From Gammaproteobacteria bacterium (GTDB taxonomy: Bacteria > Pseudomonadota > Gammaproteobacteria > Thiohalospirales > Thiohalospiraceae): a stretch of DNA of 6,176 nucleotides. The stretch is taken from positions 1-6,176 of the forward strand of contig DRMK01000162.1 in assembly GCA_011322575.1 (NCBI GenBank). The letters are read 5' to 3'. Below are positions 5,799-6,176 of this stretch, piece after piece. Made by a program: the position numbers and the translations under genes. Below the pieces are notes generated by a model, which saw only the letters and a list, made by a program, of their open reading frames with translations, was not told the origin of the DNA and did not search any database. Within the stretch, counting starts at the first letter, position 1. Every line of letters starts with the position of its first letter.

Positions 5799-6176
5799 AT
5801 CATTTCCCCCAGCTGCTTGGTGAGTTTCAGGTTTTCGCTGTAGTCCACCGGGCAGTCAATTACCGTGACAGCGTCGCTGCGCAGCGCTTCGCGCAGGGTT
5901 GGCAGCAACTGCTCGGTATGCTCGATCCGCACCCCGCACGCGCCGAACGATTTGGCATAGGCGACGAAATCGGGGTTGCTGAAATCCACGTTGGACTTGC
6001 GGCCGAAACGGTTCATCTGTTTCCACTCGATGAGCCCGTAGCCACCGTCGTTCCATATCAATACTACCAGGGGGACGCCCAGCCGCACAGCGGTTTCGAG
6101 CTCCTGGGAGTTCATCAGAAAGCCGGCGTCGCCGGTAACCGCCACCACCCGGCGGTCCGGCTCTGCCAGGCAGGCC
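5786..6176 (-). CDS. acetolactate synthase-like ThDP-dependent enzyme, C-terminal part (alsS/ilvB-like)
   Basis: The C-terminal 129 residues of a larger protein enter from the right edge; the full enzyme would be roughly 550 residues. The thiamine-diphosphate/Mg-binding motif is visible: GDAGFLMNS (visible residues 15-23), then ELETAVRLG and LIWND before GGYG, the family GD(G/A)-x(24-28)-N pattern. The downstream SNVDFSNPDFVAYAKSFGA and PVDYSENLKL blocks resemble acetolactate synthases of the AlsS type and related large subunits, which condense two pyruvates to 2-acetolactate for acetoin or valine/leucine synthesis. Other ThDP enzymes (glyoxylate carboligase, oxalyl-CoA decarboxylase) cannot be fully excluded because the N-terminal and FAD-binding regions are missing. 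It overlaps the downstream EEP gene by 13 bp. No regulatory small subunit is seen on its 3' side. Confidence 0.85.
   Translation of the reverse strand, partial: ACLAEPDRRVVAVTGDAGFLMNSQELETAVRLGVPLVVLIWNDGGYGLIEWKQMNRFGRKSNVDFSNPDFVAYAKSFGACGVRIEHTEQLLPTLREALRSDAVTVIDCPVDYSENLKLTKQLGEMICPV
5805..5810 (-). promoter_or_regulatory. ribosome-binding site of the EEP gene inside the upstream gene
   Basis: GGGGGA on the minus strand lies 6 nt before the EEP ATG (5798-5796), within the final codons of the acetolactate synthase-like gene. This supports 5798 as the start and reinitiation or coupling between the two genes. Confidence 0.6.

Overview
This window of about 6.2 kb looks like ordinary chromosome from a GC-rich gammaproteobacterium. 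The UvrD-like N-terminus, the adjacent glmU-glmS pair and the PilZ type all suggest this. A Chromatiales-like lineage is possible but is only a guess from protein flavour. I see no insertion sequence, phage gene, CRISPR array, tRNA or rRNA.

Layout. At the left edge, the first 15 codons of a gene read leftwards off the window and match the N-terminus of the DNA helicase UvrD. After an AT-rich divergent intergenic region comes a rightward signalling pair: a stand-alone CheY-like receiver (204-638) and a small Hpt phosphotransfer protein (833-1156). The Hpt gene runs tail to tail into glmS and overlaps its 3' end by 14 bp. Leftward glmU-glmS (4364 to 1143) forms a tight operon with a 12-nt gap; it makes glucosamine-6-phosphate and then UDP-N-acetylglucosamine. 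A 217-bp divergent intergenic region separates glmU from a rightward PilZ-domain gene (4582-4962). That gene converges, after 14 bp, on a leftward endonuclease/exonuclease/phosphatase-family (EEP) gene (4977-5798). The EEP gene overlaps by 13 bp the 3' end of a leftward acetolactate synthase-like, thiamine-diphosphate-dependent gene that enters from the right edge.

How they may work together. The receiver and Hpt proteins could be adjacent parts of one phosphorelay whose kinase is elsewhere. GlmU and GlmS supply UDP-GlcNAc for peptidoglycan, lipopolysaccharide and possibly exopolysaccharide. The PilZ protein, transcribed divergently from glmU, is a candidate c-di-GMP effector. The EEP enzyme is probably translationally coupled to the acetolactate synthase-like gene, although no biochemical link between them is evident. 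I found no convincing new system. The most interesting points are the kinase-less receiver/Hpt pair, the PilZ motif variant, the EEP/acetolactate synthase coupling and the palindrome in the uvrD leader.
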